In this document: positions 26,348 to 34,652 of the stretch, in pieces
How positions within the stretch are numbered: position 1 is the first letter of the stretch
Layout: every line of letters starts with the position of its first letter
NCBI GenBank assembly: GCA_947453525.1
Contig: CANGHD010000017.1
Span: 1-36,166, forward strand
Source: Paracoccaceae bacterium
GTDB lineage: Bacteria; Pseudomonadota; Alphaproteobacteria; Rhodobacterales; Rhodobacteraceae
Direction of reading: 5' to 3'
DNA length: 36,166 nucleotides
Translations under genes and position numbers: made by a program
The notes under the pieces: model-generated
Told to the model about the DNA's origin: nothing
The model's database searches: none
Seen by the model: only the letters and a program-made list of their open reading frames with translations

Positions 26348-26389
26348 GATCTGTCCGGCCCTGTTCAGGGTCGGATGATGGAGGCAGGA

Positions 26390-26818
26390 ATGACACCGCC
26401 GAGGCCCTCGGACCACCGGGACAAAACGCCCGTGACCGAGCCGCCTGCGGCGGTTTTGTCATTTTCGCTTCCCGTGATACAACACCGCGCGGACTTCCTG
26501 CGCGCAGCCCAAGGCCGCAAGGCCGGCACCGGCGGCTTTTTGCTGCAGGCCCGCGCGCGGGATGATGGCTCGGATCTGTCCCGCGTGGGCTTCACCGCAA
26601 GCAAGAAAATCGGCAACGCCGTATTTCGCAACCGCGCCAAGCGCCGAATGCGCGCATTGGCGCGGGAAATTCTGGCCGCCGCCGCCCGCCCCGGCTGGGA
26701 CTATGTGCTGGTGGCCAAGCCCAATGCGACCGTCAGTCGCGACTATGGCCTCTTGCAGGACGACCTTCGCAGCGCCATTTCCATGGTCCACCGCGAGAAA
26801 TCGGGCGATCGCAAATGA
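26390..26818 (+). CDS. rnpA: Ribonuclease P protein component
   Basis: RnpA is the protein subunit of RNase P, which removes 5' leaders from pre-tRNAs. The 142-residue product carries the RNR signature in [12 protein letters not shown] (about residues 82-93) and, before it, [14 protein letters not shown]. The N-terminus is extended by about 25 proline- and charge-rich residues ([16 protein letters not shown]), as in some alphaproteobacteria. ATG 26390 is chosen because ggagg lies five bases upstream, over ATG 26375 or 26378 in the same frame. The stop overlaps the yidD start by four bases. Confidence 0.95.
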   Translation: MTPPRPSDHRDKTPVTEPPAAVLSFSLPVIQHRADFLRAAQGRKAGTGGFLLQARARDDGSDLSRVGFTASKKIGNAVFRNRAKRRMRALAREILAAAARPGWDYVLVAKPNATVSRDYGLLQDDLRSAISMVHREKSGDRK

Positions 26819-27063
26819 CCTCCGCCGCTTACCTCCTTTCGCTCCCTGTCCGCGCCTATCGTCTGGTGCTGAGCCCATGGGTCGGCCATGGCTGCCGCTA
26901 TCAACCGACCTGCTCGGCCTATGCCATGGACGCGCTGGAGCGGCACGGTGCGCTCAAGGGTGGCTGGCTCGCCCTGCGCCGGATCGCCCGCTGCCACCCC
27001 TTGGGCGGCAACGGCTATGACCCGGTTCCGGGGACCGACCCGGAGCATGACCACCGGGCCTAG
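26815..27063 (+). CDS. yidD: Membrane protein insertion efficiency factor YidD
   Basis: An 82-residue, membrane-associated protein that assists YidC-dependent insertion. Family marks are a hydrophobic N-terminal helix ([17 protein letters not shown]), then [35 protein letters not shown] and GYDPVP, with all three conserved cysteines. It overlaps rnpA by four bases (ATGA). In many bacteria yidC follows directly, whereas here yidC starts 5 kb later, past a block of accessory genes. Confidence 0.95.
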   Translation: MTSAAYLLSLPVRAYRLVLSPWVGHGCRYQPTCSAYAMDALERHGALKGGWLALRRIARCHPLGGNGYDPVPGTDPEHDHRA

Positions 27064-27084
27064 CTTCGCTGGCAATCCGTGACG

Positions 27085-27654
27085 TTACTGCTTTTCAAAG
27101 CTGATGCTGACATCGCCCAGCGTGACGCCGTATTTCATCATATAGGCCCGGTTGAAGGCCCTTGTGTCCGACTGTAGCCAGATCCAGTCATCGAAACTGA
27201 CCCGCGTCGTGGTGGTGGGTTTGCCGGCAGCGGTCACCGGCAGGTCGATCGTGTATTTCCAGTTGAACCGGTCACCCTTGACCTCGCCCTTGGCCACGCC
27301 GATCACGCCGGGTGCAGTACCTTCCCATGTCGTCTCGCCGGTCTTGTGCAGGGTCCAGACCCGCTGTTCGGTCGAGCCGTCTTCGTAGACGAAATCCTCG
27401 ACCAGCTTAAGGTTCGTGCCATCCCATTTCCCGTTGATCTTGACCTCGAACTGGCGGCGGACCGTGCCGAGGATATCCTGGAACTGACCATGTGCCACGA
27501 ACTGGCCGTCAAAAAACTTCTCCAACTCGAACTTGCGGTCCGACAGGCTGGGGTCGTTGAAAGACGGATGGCCGGTGCACGAGGCCAGGACGGCGAAGCT
27601 CAGCGACAGGGCGGTCGCCAGACCAAGACCGACGTTCAGTTTTGAGGGTCGCAT
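27085..27654 (-). CDS. DUF3833 family lipoprotein
   Basis: A 189-residue exported protein. The N-terminus MRPSKLNVGLGLATALSL leads to a lipobox (VLASC), so the mature Cys is probably lipidated. The body matches DUF3833: KFELEKFFDGQFVAHGQF, RRQFEVKINGKWDG, LVEDFVYEDGSTEQRVWTL and DDWIWLQSD. The frame runs upstream to 27831, but ATG 27654 with ggag upstream gives the signal peptide. A TATAAAAT-like hexamer lies just upstream on the minus strand. It diverges from ttcA (142-bp gap) and converges on yidD (21-bp gap). The function is unknown; it is found in the envelope of many Proteobacteria. Confidence 0.88.
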   Translation of the reverse strand: MRPSKLNVGLGLATALSLSFAVLASCTGHPSFNDPSLSDRKFELEKFFDGQFVAHGQFQDILGTVRRQFEVKINGKWDGTNLKLVEDFVYEDGSTEQRVWTLHKTGETTWEGTAPGVIGVAKGEVKGDRFNWKYTIDLPVTAAGKPTTTTRVSFDDWIWLQSDTRAFNRAYMMKYGVTLGDVSISFEKQ

Positions 27655-27796
27655 GTGGTTCTCCGATGATTTTATAGTGATACGGCGCAACCGGCCTTCT
27701 GGATGCATTTTCATTCTGGCGCAAAAATCTCTGCCGGAGGCTGACCCTAGGCAATGTCGCCGGATTCTGGCATAGGCAGACGCGAAGAGGTGAGCC

Positions 27797-28683
27797 ATGC
27801 TGGATGATGAAACCGATCTGCACGACGCCAAGATGGCCGATGGCGCCGAGATTCATCCCCTGTTCCACGGCGCACCCCAGACAAGCGACTTCCGCAAGTT
27901 GCGCAAGCGTCTGGTCCAGCAGGTCCGCGCGGCGATCGACACTTACGGCATGATCGAACGCGGCGCGCGCTGGCTGGTATGCCTGTCGGGCGGCAAGGAC
28001 AGCTATACTTTGTTGGCGGTGCTGCACGAGTTGAAATGGCGCGGTCTTCTGCCGGTCGACCTCTTGGCCTGCAACCTTGATCAGGGCCAGCCGGGTTTTC
28101 CGGCAACGGTCCTGCCCGAGTTCCTGACGAAGATGGGCGTGCCGCACCGGATTGAATATCAGGACACCTATTCGGTCGTCACCGCCAAGATCAAACCGGG
28201 CGGCACGATGTGTTCGCTGTGTTCCCGTCTGCGGCGCGGCAACCTGTACCGCGTGGCGCGTGGCGCGTGGCGCGTGAGGAAGGTTGTTCGGCCATCATCC
28301 TTGGTCACCACCGCGATGACATTCTTGAAACCTTCTTCATGAACCTGTTCCACGGCGGCCGCCTTGCTGCGATGCCGCCCAAGCTGTTGAACGAAGATGG
28401 CGACCTCTTCGTCTACCGCCCCCTCGCCTTCGTCTCCGAGGCCGATTGCGAGGCTTTCGCACAGGCGATGAACTATCCGATCATTCCCTGCGACCTTTGC
28501 GGCAGCCAAGAGGGTCTGCAACGCGCCCAGGTCAAGAAGCTGCTGGATGACTGGGAGGCCCGCACCCCGGGCCGTCGTCAGATCATGTTCCGCTCGCTGA
28601 TGAACGTGCGCCCCTCCCATCTGGCCGACCCGAGCCTGTTCGACTTTACCGGCCTGATGCGCGGGATGCCGGATCAGAGTTGA
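27797..28683 (+). pseudogene. ttcA: tRNA 2-thiocytidine synthetase TtcA, frameshifted by a 7-bp tandem repeat
   Basis: TtcA adds sulfur to C32 of certain tRNAs using a [4Fe-4S] cluster. The first frame (27797-28342) has the PP-loop SGGKDS (64-69) and the cluster Cys pair [13 protein letters not shown] (Cys139, Cys142), then goes wrong after NLYRVAR. The other frame continues the protein without a gap as [22 protein letters not shown] to the third Cys in CDLCGSQEG and stops at 28683. The break coincides with three tandem copies of gcgtggc (28251-28271) where homology predicts one, a net +14 bp. As written the protein ends at residue 181 with a 27-residue non-native tail. It may be a pseudogene, a phase-variable gene or an assembly error. 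The start ATG 27797 follows aagaggtg. Confidence 0.88.
28251..28276 (+). repeat. Heptanucleotide tandem repeat (gcgtggc)3 in ttcA
   Basis: Three perfect 7-bp copies (28251-28257, 28258-28264, 28265-28271) and a partial fourth (gcgtg, 28272-28276). With one copy the TtcA frame would be intact, and with four it would also be open with seven extra residues. Two or three copies shift the frame. Copy-number change by slipped-strand pairing would switch the gene. Confidence 0.95.
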
Positions 28684-30004
28684 AGTTCGGTCAGTGTGAT
28701 CAGCGGCGCGGCGAGAAGCGTGATCTCGAAATCGGCGGCGACCTCGGCGTTGACGTTGACGTTGCCCTGCAACACACTGCCAGCATAGCGCACCTCGACC
28801 GCCGCACCGCTGAAGGCGGCGGGGCCCAGCTGCCCGTAGAGCGAATCCGCCCCGGCGCCACTGGACAAGGTGTCATTGCCGTCGCCCCCCAGCAGGGTTT
28901 CGTTGCCAACTCCGCCCTGCACCGAATCCGCACTGGCGCGGGCGTTGACCACAAAGCCGCCCGTGGCTCTGGCAAAAAGGAAACTGTCATCGCTATCGGT
29001 TCCGCGAAATTCGTCAATGCCACCGATGATGGCATTGGTGAGATTCACCACCCCCGCCACCGACAATTGCAGACTGTCAAAGGAAGAATTGCCGAAGATC
29101 GATTCGACGCGTCCCAGTTGCGTTGCTGTCAGCGTCACCTGATTGTTGCCGATCTGCAGGACCTCGATGCCCGCGATCTTCGCAGCCGTCAAATCAACCC
29201 GTCCGATCGCGCCAAGACCCTGAAGATCCAGCGTATCCACATCGGCACCGCCATTGATCGTCTCGGCCAAGGCGCTGACCTCGGAAATTCCGGCGATCTG
29301 GATCACGTCGTTGCAAATCCCACCCTGGACATTGTCCGTTCCCTGCCCGCCGATCAAAGTATCGGCCCCCTTCGCGCCGAAGAGCACGTCATTGCCGGTT
29401 CCGACCTCGATGATATCGGCCCCCAGCGAGCCCTGTATATTGTCCGATCCGGCGTGACCGTCGACGAACCTTCGTTGAACACATCGGTCAGGACGATCCT
29501 GTCGTTCAGGGCCGAACCGCGAACTTCCTCGATGGCCGCAATCGACGCCCCCGTCGGATCAACCGGACCGCCATCCGACAAAAACAGCCGCTCTTGCCCC
29601 AAGATGCCGAAAACCGAGGTGAAGCCGCCCATTTGCGCAGAGGTCAGGGTGATGTCGTTCCGCGTCGCCAGCAGGACCTTGATACTTCCCCGCGTCGTCG
29701 CCGAAAGTTCGACCCCGCCCGTCGCACCGGATGCTTGGAAGTCCAGCGTGTCGATATCATTGCCGCCGTCGACGGTTTCCGCCAGCCCGCTGATGTCGGA
29801 AGTCTGCAGCAGGCGGAAGACGTCGTTGCCATTGCCGCCCAGCAGCCGATCCGTGCCCTGGCCGCCAAACAGCGTGTCAAAGCCATCCTCGCCATTGACC
29901 GTGTCGTTGCCACTGTCGGCGTAAAAGAGCTTGAAGCCCAACTCGCCGGAAATAGAATCGTTCCCAAGCGTGACGCAGGTGATCTCGTTGAAGCCACTCG
30001 GAAG
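28674..30004 (-). pseudogene. RTX-type calcium-binding protein, decayed: start lost and internal frameshift
   Basis: Two frames together read as one RTX protein, normally exported by a type I system and folded by Ca2+. The upstream frame (from 30004) has GEDGFDTLFGGQGTDRLLGG near its start, then goes off after DRIVLTDVFNEG around 29465. The protein resumes in the other frame as GSDNIQGSLGADIIEVGTG and GADTLIGGQGTDNVQGG, with a further nonapeptide run GGDGNDTLSSGAGADSLYG. No ATG or GTG start lies between the TGA at 30005-30007 and 29941, and a further RTX-like fragment (DSIHGLGDW) lies between that stop and a TAG at 30038-30040. One lost base, or two gained, explains the internal break. The end overlaps ttcA tail to tail by ten bases. 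Two related modules of about 150 residues repeat within it. Confidence 0.8.
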
Positions 30005-30208
30005 TCAAAGCCAGTCGCCCAGACCGTGAATAGAATCCTATATACGGGTCCCGCCAATAGTTGTCATATCTTCCGCCCCCAAATGGCCCCATTCCAGGGC
30101 GGAATGCGATGTCGATCAACGCGATTGTTGCCAAGACTACCCTGAAGAGCCGCATTTTTCTCTGGTGCCGTTTGCGCCGAAATTCACCGCCCCGGTAGAT
30201 CGAGAAAA

Positions 30209-30238
30209 TTGACTGCAATTCTTGCGGGTTAATTAACC
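30209..30238 (+). promoter_or_regulatory. TTGACT and GGTTAATTAACC palindrome upstream of the EAL gene
   Basis: A -35-like TTGACT (30209-30214) is followed by the perfect 12-bp palindrome GGTTAATTAACC (30227-30238) at about the -10 position. TTAAC is also the half-site of the alphaproteobacterial cell-cycle regulator CtrA, but the standard 7-bp spacing between half-sites is absent. The site is 69 bp upstream of the start. Nothing else is clear in 30041-30306. Confidence 0.35.
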
Positions 30239-30306
30239 TCTGGGTGAGCAAGTTTACCTAGGTTTTGCCAGAGCGACGCCTGAATTGCCGGTAGGAGAGG
30301 TCCCAG

Positions 30307-31854
30307 ATGGTTCCGAATCGTTGGAGAACTGCAAGCGCAGGCCTGAAAAGGCTGTTCGGCCATCTGCGCCGACCCGAGTTGATGGTGTTCATCCCGGCTT
30401 TGACGCTTGCGGCTTTCTGGGTCGGGGGCGAACGCAGCCTGATCGTGGTGGCGCTTGGCGCGCCGCTGCTGTTTGCCTTGGCCGGAGCCTTCCGCTTCTC
30501 GTCAGGCGGACCGGCGCTGTTGCAAGATGCCCTGACGGGTCTTGCAGTCCAACCGCAGATCGTCGGGCTGATGGACAAGATCCTTACCGACGAGCCGAAC
30601 ACCGGTATGACGACGGCCTGCATCGTCGCGCAGTTCGACGATATGGAGGACCTGTTGGATCGCTACGGGCGCGCCGCACAGACCGAGATTTTGACGCGCT
30701 GCGCGGAACGCCTGTGCTCGGCCCTGCGCGGCGGCGATGTCGTGGCCCGGCTTGAGGGCGGCGGCTTCGCGGTAGCACTTGGTCCGGTCCGCCGGCTTGA
30801 TCTGGAAATTGCCGTACAAATCTGCGCCCGCCTGCAAGCGGCGCTTGCAGCCCCGCTCAGCGTGAACGGTGCAAGGCTTTATGTGACCGCCTCGCTCGGC
30901 TTCTGTCTGGCCGAACGGTCACCGCAACCCACGGGCGGTGCGCTTCTCGATGCCGCTCAGGTCGCGGCGGACGAGGCGTTCCGCAATGGTCCCGCCGCCA
31001 TCCGCGCCCATGCGCCCGACATGACCCGCACCCGCGCCGATCGGGACCTGCTGCGCGAAGACCTTGAAACCGCGCTGGATGAAGGTCAGATCCGTGCGCA
31101 TTTCCAGCCGCAGATCTCGACCGACACCGGTACTATCTCGGGGTTCGAGGCGCTGGCCCGCTGGCATCACCCGACCCGCGGGCTGATCGCCCCGGCCGAT
31201 TTCCTGCCCGCGATCGAGGATTGCGGCCTGTCCTCCCGTCTGGGCGAGGTGATGGTTTATAACGCGCTGATGGCAATCAACCGCTGGGACACGGCGGGGT
31301 TCAAGGTGCCGACCGTGGCGGTGAACTTCTCCAAATCCGAACTGCGCAGCCCGGGCCTTGCCAGCAAGCTGAAATGGGAACTGGACCGCTTCAACCTGTC
31401 GGCTGATAGGCTGACGATAGAGATTCTGGAAACCGTGGTCGCCGAAACCGACAATGACGTGATCGTCGCCAACATCGCGGCCATCGCGCAGACGGGCTGC
31501 GGTGTCGATCTGGATGATTTCGGCACGGGCCACGCTTCGATCACCTCAGTCCGCCGCTTTCAGGTGCGCCGCATCAAGATCGACCGCAGCTTCGTGACAC
31601 GGGTGGATGAGGACCGCGAGCAGCAAAAGATTGTCTCGGCCGTAGTGTCGATGGCAGAACGGCTGGGCATGGAGACCGTGGCCGAGGGTGTCGAAACCCC
31701 GGGCGAGCATGCGATGCTGGCGCAGTTGGGCTGTGGGCATGTGCAGGGTTTCGGCATTGCCCGCCCGATGCCGGTGGAAGAAACAATAGACTGGATCAAC
31801 CGCCACGTCGCCCGCCAGACCGGCACCCCGCGCATCGGCAAGCGCGCATTGTAG
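30307..31854 (+). CDS. c-di-GMP phosphodiesterase: two TM helices, degenerate GGDEF, intact EAL
   Basis: A 515-residue signalling protein that probably hydrolyses cyclic di-GMP. Two hydrophobic helices (about 25-40 and 44-62) place it in the inner membrane. The GGDEF-like domain (about 70-235) reads EGGGF at 150-154, so diguanylate cyclase activity should be lost, though it may still bind GTP. The EAL domain (about 250-505) keeps its metal and catalytic residues: FEALARW (281-283 EAL), NFSKSEL, TIEILETV, DLDDFGTGHAS (Asp403, Asp404), IKIDRSFV (Lys424) and ETVAEGVET (Glu460). ATG 30307 follows taggagagg. It stands alone; the 180-bp gap to yidC has a hairpin. Confidence 0.92.
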   Translation: MVPNRWRTASAGLKRLFGHLRRPELMVFIPALTLAAFWVGGERSLIVVALGAPLLFALAGAFRFSSGGPALLQDALTGLAVQPQIVGLMDKILTDEPNTGMTTACIVAQFDDMEDLLDRYGRAAQTEILTRCAERLCSALRGGDVVARLEGGGFAVALGPVRRLDLEIAVQICARLQAALAAPLSVNGARLYVTASLGFCLAERSPQPTGGALLDAAQVAADEAFRNGPAAIRAHAPDMTRTRADRDLLREDLETALDEGQIRAHFQPQISTDTGTISGFEALARWHHPTRGLIAPADFLPAIEDCGLSSRLGEVMVYNALMAINRWDTAGFKVPTVAVNFSKSELRSPGLASKLKWELDRFNLSADRLTIEILETVVAETDNDVIVANIAAIAQTGCGVDLDDFGTGHASITSVRRFQVRRIKIDRSFVTRVDEDREQQKIVSAVVSMAERLGMETVAEGVETPGEHAMLAQLGCGHVQGFGIARPMPVEETIDWINRHVARQTGTPRIGKRAL

Positions 31855-31946
31855 CGGGTCCGGGGTCTGGTCAGTGGTGGTTTGTCCAAGTCAATGCCGA
31901 GAATGGCCGTCGTTCGGTCTTAATTATATGGGAGTCCCGCCTGCCC

Positions 31947-31962
31947 CGCCCGCTTTCGGGCG
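31947..31962 (+). promoter_or_regulatory. Tight hairpin in the EAL-yidC gap
   Basis: CGCCCG (31947-31952) and CGGGCG (31957-31962) pair perfectly across a CTTT loop. No U-run follows on the plus strand, so this is a weak terminator for the EAL gene or a leader structure for yidC. A GACCTT/AAGGTC inverted repeat follows at about 31972-32001. Confidence 0.4.
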
Positions 31963-31969
31963 AAAGGCC

Positions 31970-31998
31970 TTGACCTTTCACCCCCCCTGTCGTTGAAG
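31970..31998 (+). promoter_or_regulatory. Weak candidate promoter for yidC-MOSC-yihA
   Basis: TTGACC (31970-31975) has a poor -10 (TTGAAG, 31993-31998) at 17-bp spacing, 37 bp upstream of the yidC start. The A/T-rich ttaattatat at 31920-31929 is another possible -10, without a clear -35. Confidence 0.3.
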
Positions 31999-32034
31999 GT
32001 CGCCTGATTCAGCACAAGAACGGCGGCAGTCCCA

Positions 32035-33909
32035 ATGGACGATCAGAACAAGAACCTCCTCCTCGCAACGGTGCTTTCAGCCTTGGTCATCGTGATCTGG
32101 TTCGTCGCCGGGCCGATGCTTTTTCCAAGCTGGTTCCCCGTCGAGGCGCCGGCCACTTTGACCGCGCTTCCAGCAGACACGGCTACCACCCCGAAGGTCG
32201 CCGATACGGCGAGCGTTGCCCCCAAGCTGACCGCCACGGCGGAACCCGAGGCGCCGCGTCTGACGGTGGACACGCCGAAGCTATCCGGCTCGATCTCGAT
32301 GTTGGGCGGCCGGATCGACGACCTGTCACTGAAAACCTATCACGAGACGGTCGACACGGCCTCGCCCAACGTCCGCTTGCTGTCGCCGGTCGGCAAGGAC
32401 AAGCCCTATTACGCCGTCTTCGGCTTCGCCCCCGGCAACGGGTTGACGGAAGCCGACGTGCCCGGCGCGAAGACCGAGTGGAAGCTCACCGCCGGTGGCA
32501 CCCTGTCGCCGGATCAGCCGGTGACGCTGACCTGGGTCAATACCAAAGGCCTGACCTTCACCCGCACCATCGCGGTCGACAAGGATTTCCTGTTCACCGT
32601 CACCGATTCCGTCGCAAACGCCGGAACCACCGAAGCGCGTCTTGCCCCTTACGGCATCATCGCGCGCCACGGTCTGCCCAAGCTGGAAGGCGTTTATGTG
32701 GTTCACGAAGGTCCGGTGCGCCGCATTGACGGCGATCTGGAGGAATCCAAATACGCCAACCTGCCGAAATTGGCTGATTTTGAAGGTGCCAAGGGCGAAG
32801 CCATCGAGTCCAAGGGTGACGGCTGGATCGGTTTCACCGACCACTACTGGATGACGACGCTGGTCCCCGAACAGGGCAAGCCCTTCACCGCAGTGACAAA
32901 ATACACCCCCGACGCCGACATCTATCAGGCCGAAGTGCGCGAACCCCTGATGACCATCGCCCCCGGCGGCTCGGCGCAATCCTCGATCCGGTTCTTTGCC
33001 GGGGCGAAGGAATGGGAGACGATTTCGGCCTATGAGAACAACCCCGGCTGGTTGTCCCGGCTGTTCGGCGCCAAGGTTGATCCGGAAAAGGTCGCCATCC
33101 CGGGTTTCATCGATTCGATCGACTGGGGCTGGTTCTTCTTCCTGACCAAGCCGATCTTCTTCGTCCTGCACGCCATGCACGGCTTCCTAGGCAACATGGG
33201 TCTGGCGATCATCGGCCTGACCTTCATCCTGAAGCTGATCGTGCTGCCGCTGGCCTACAAGAGCTATGTTTCGATGGCGCGCATGAAGGAATTGCAGCCC
33301 GAGATGGAGGCCTTGAAGGCCAAGGCGGGCGAGGACAAGCAGAAACTGCAGCGCGACATGATGGCGCTGTACAAGGAAAAGAAAGTCAATCCGGCGGCGG
33401 GCTGCTTGCCGATCTTCTTCCAGATCCCGATTTTCTTCAGCCTTTACAAGGTGATCTACGTCACCATCGAGTTGCGTCAATCCCCCTTCGTGGGCTGGAT
33501 CAAAGACCTGTCGATGCCCGATACGTCGTCGCTGTTCAACTTCTTCGGCCTGCTGCCTTGGGCCGTACCGGATGCCACGAGCATGTTGCACACGGTCTTC
33601 ATCGGCCTGCTGCCGATCCTGCTGGGCGTGTCGATGTGGCTGCAGCAAAAGCTGAACCCCGCACCTGCGGATCAGTCGCAGGCGCAGGTGATGGCGTGGA
33701 TGCCTTGGATCTTCATGTTCATGCTGGGGCGGTTCGCGTCAGGGCTGGTGCTGTACTGGATCACCAACAACACGATTACCTTTACGCAACAGTATCTTAT
33801 CATGTGGAGCCATGGGCGGCGGCCTGATATCTTCGGCAATATCCGCGCAAAGGCCAAGCCGGCAGCGGTTGTGCCGGCCAACTCGCCAAAGGCGCCGAAG
33901 AAGAAATGA
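32035..33909 (+). CDS. yidC: Membrane protein insertase YidC
   Basis: YidC inserts and folds inner-membrane proteins, alone or with Sec. The 624-residue product has an N-terminal TM anchor (about 8-28), a large periplasmic domain (about 80-350) and the conserved five-TM core from about residue 360. Core marks are LTFILKLIVLPLAYKSYVSM, then MMALYKEKKVNPAAGCLPIF, then VELRQSPF-like ELRQSPFVGWIKDLSMPD, and FASGLVLYWITNN. The groove residue that is Arg in E. coli is Lys here (ILKLIVLPL). The C-terminus ends in basic residues (KAPKKK) that may contact the ribosome. The stop overlaps the MOSC start by four bases (ATGA). Confidence 0.97.
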   Translation: MDDQNKNLLLATVLSALVIVIWFVAGPMLFPSWFPVEAPATLTALPADTATTPKVADTASVAPKLTATAEPEAPRLTVDTPKLSGSISMLGGRIDDLSLKTYHETVDTASPNVRLLSPVGKDKPYYAVFGFAPGNGLTEADVPGAKTEWKLTAGGTLSPDQPVTLTWVNTKGLTFTRTIAVDKDFLFTVTDSVANAGTTEARLAPYGIIARHGLPKLEGVYVVHEGPVRRIDGDLEESKYANLPKLADFEGAKGEAIESKGDGWIGFTDHYWMTTLVPEQGKPFTAVTKYTPDADIYQAEVREPLMTIAPGGSAQSSIRFFAGAKEWETISAYENNPGWLSRLFGAKVDPEKVAIPGFIDSIDWGWFFFLTKPIFFVLHAMHGFLGNMGLAIIGLTFILKLIVLPLAYKSYVSMARMKELQPEMEALKAKAGEDKQKLQRDMMALYKEKKVNPAAGCLPIFFQIPIFFSLYKVIYVTIELRQSPFVGWIKDLSMPDTSSLFNFFGLLPWAVPDATSMLHTVFIGLLPILLGVSMWLQQKLNPAPADQSQAQVMAWMPWIFMFMLGRFASGLVLYWITNNTITFTQQYLIMWSHGRRPDIFGNIRAKAKPAAVVPANSPKAPKKK

Positions 33910-34652
33910 CAGGGCGTCTGGCACATATCTACCGCCATCCGATCAAAGCCCACGGACGCGAGGCTCTCGCGTCCGTTCTGCTTTCGGCAGGGGAATGTCT
34001 GGCGTGGGACCGCCGCTGGGCGGTGGCGCATGAGGCGGCGACGATTGCGCCCGGCTGGAACAATTGCAACAGCTTCCTGCGCGGGGTGAAATCGCCGCAA
34101 CTGATGGCAATGGAGGCGCGGTTTGATGAGGGAAATCAAACGGTTCACCTTTCGCACCCATTGATTGGCACGCTGGCGGTGAACCCAGATCTTGATGCGG
34201 ATGCGGCCCGGCTGATCGACTGGGTCCGGCCTCTGATCCCGGACGGTCGGGCGCAGCCGGTCAAGGTCGTGCGATTTGACGGCGGCATGACGGACAACCC
34301 ACTTCCGGTGGTGTCAATCCTGAGCCTGTCCTCGCTGGCCGATCTGTCAGGGCGGATGGGGATGGACCTGTCCATTCACCGCTGGCGGGCGAATTTCTGG
34401 ATCGACGGGCCGGAGCCGTGGGCGGAATTTGACTGGATTGGCAAGCAGTTAACCCTTGGCGAGACCGTTCTGGAAGTGACAGAACGCATCGGCCGCTGCC
34501 GGGCGACCTGCGTCAACCCGGCCACGGGAGAGGTCGAGGGCGAGACTTTGGCCGCCCTGTCCTCGGCCTTCGGACATACCGATTTCGGCATTTTTGCCAA
34601 GGTCGTCCGAGGCGGCAAGGTCGCTTTGGGCGACAAATGGAGCCTGATATGA
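33906..34652 (+). CDS. MOSC domain-containing protein
   Basis: A 248-residue protein with an N-terminal MOSC-N-like beta-barrel part (LAHIYRHPIKAHGREAL) and a C-terminal MOSC domain: SIHRWRANFWIDGPEPWAE, then IGRCRATCVNP with the conserved Cys, and DFGIFAKVVRGGKVALGD. MOSC domains bind molybdenum cofactor or carry sulfur. Reactions known for relatives include N-hydroxylated base reduction (YcbX, YiiM). Its overlap with yidC on one side and yihA on the other indicates a single transcript. Confidence 0.92.
   Translation: MTGRLAHIYRHPIKAHGREALASVLLSAGECLAWDRRWAVAHEAATIAPGWNNCNSFLRGVKSPQLMAMEARFDEGNQTVHLSHPLIGTLAVNPDLDADAARLIDWVRPLIPDGRAQPVKVVRFDGGMTDNPLPVVSILSLSSLADLSGRMGMDLSIHRWRANFWIDGPEPWAEFDWIGKQLTLGETVLEVTERIGRCRATCVNPATGEVEGETLAALSSAFGHTDFGIFAKVVRGGKVALGDKWSLI

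Noticed and set aside
29877-30155. Possible secreted 92-residue ORF (MRLFRVVLATIALIDIAF...) on the minus strand
   Set aside because: The hydrophobic start is suggestive, but its second half overlaps the RTX reading frame out of phase and the ribosome binding site is weak.
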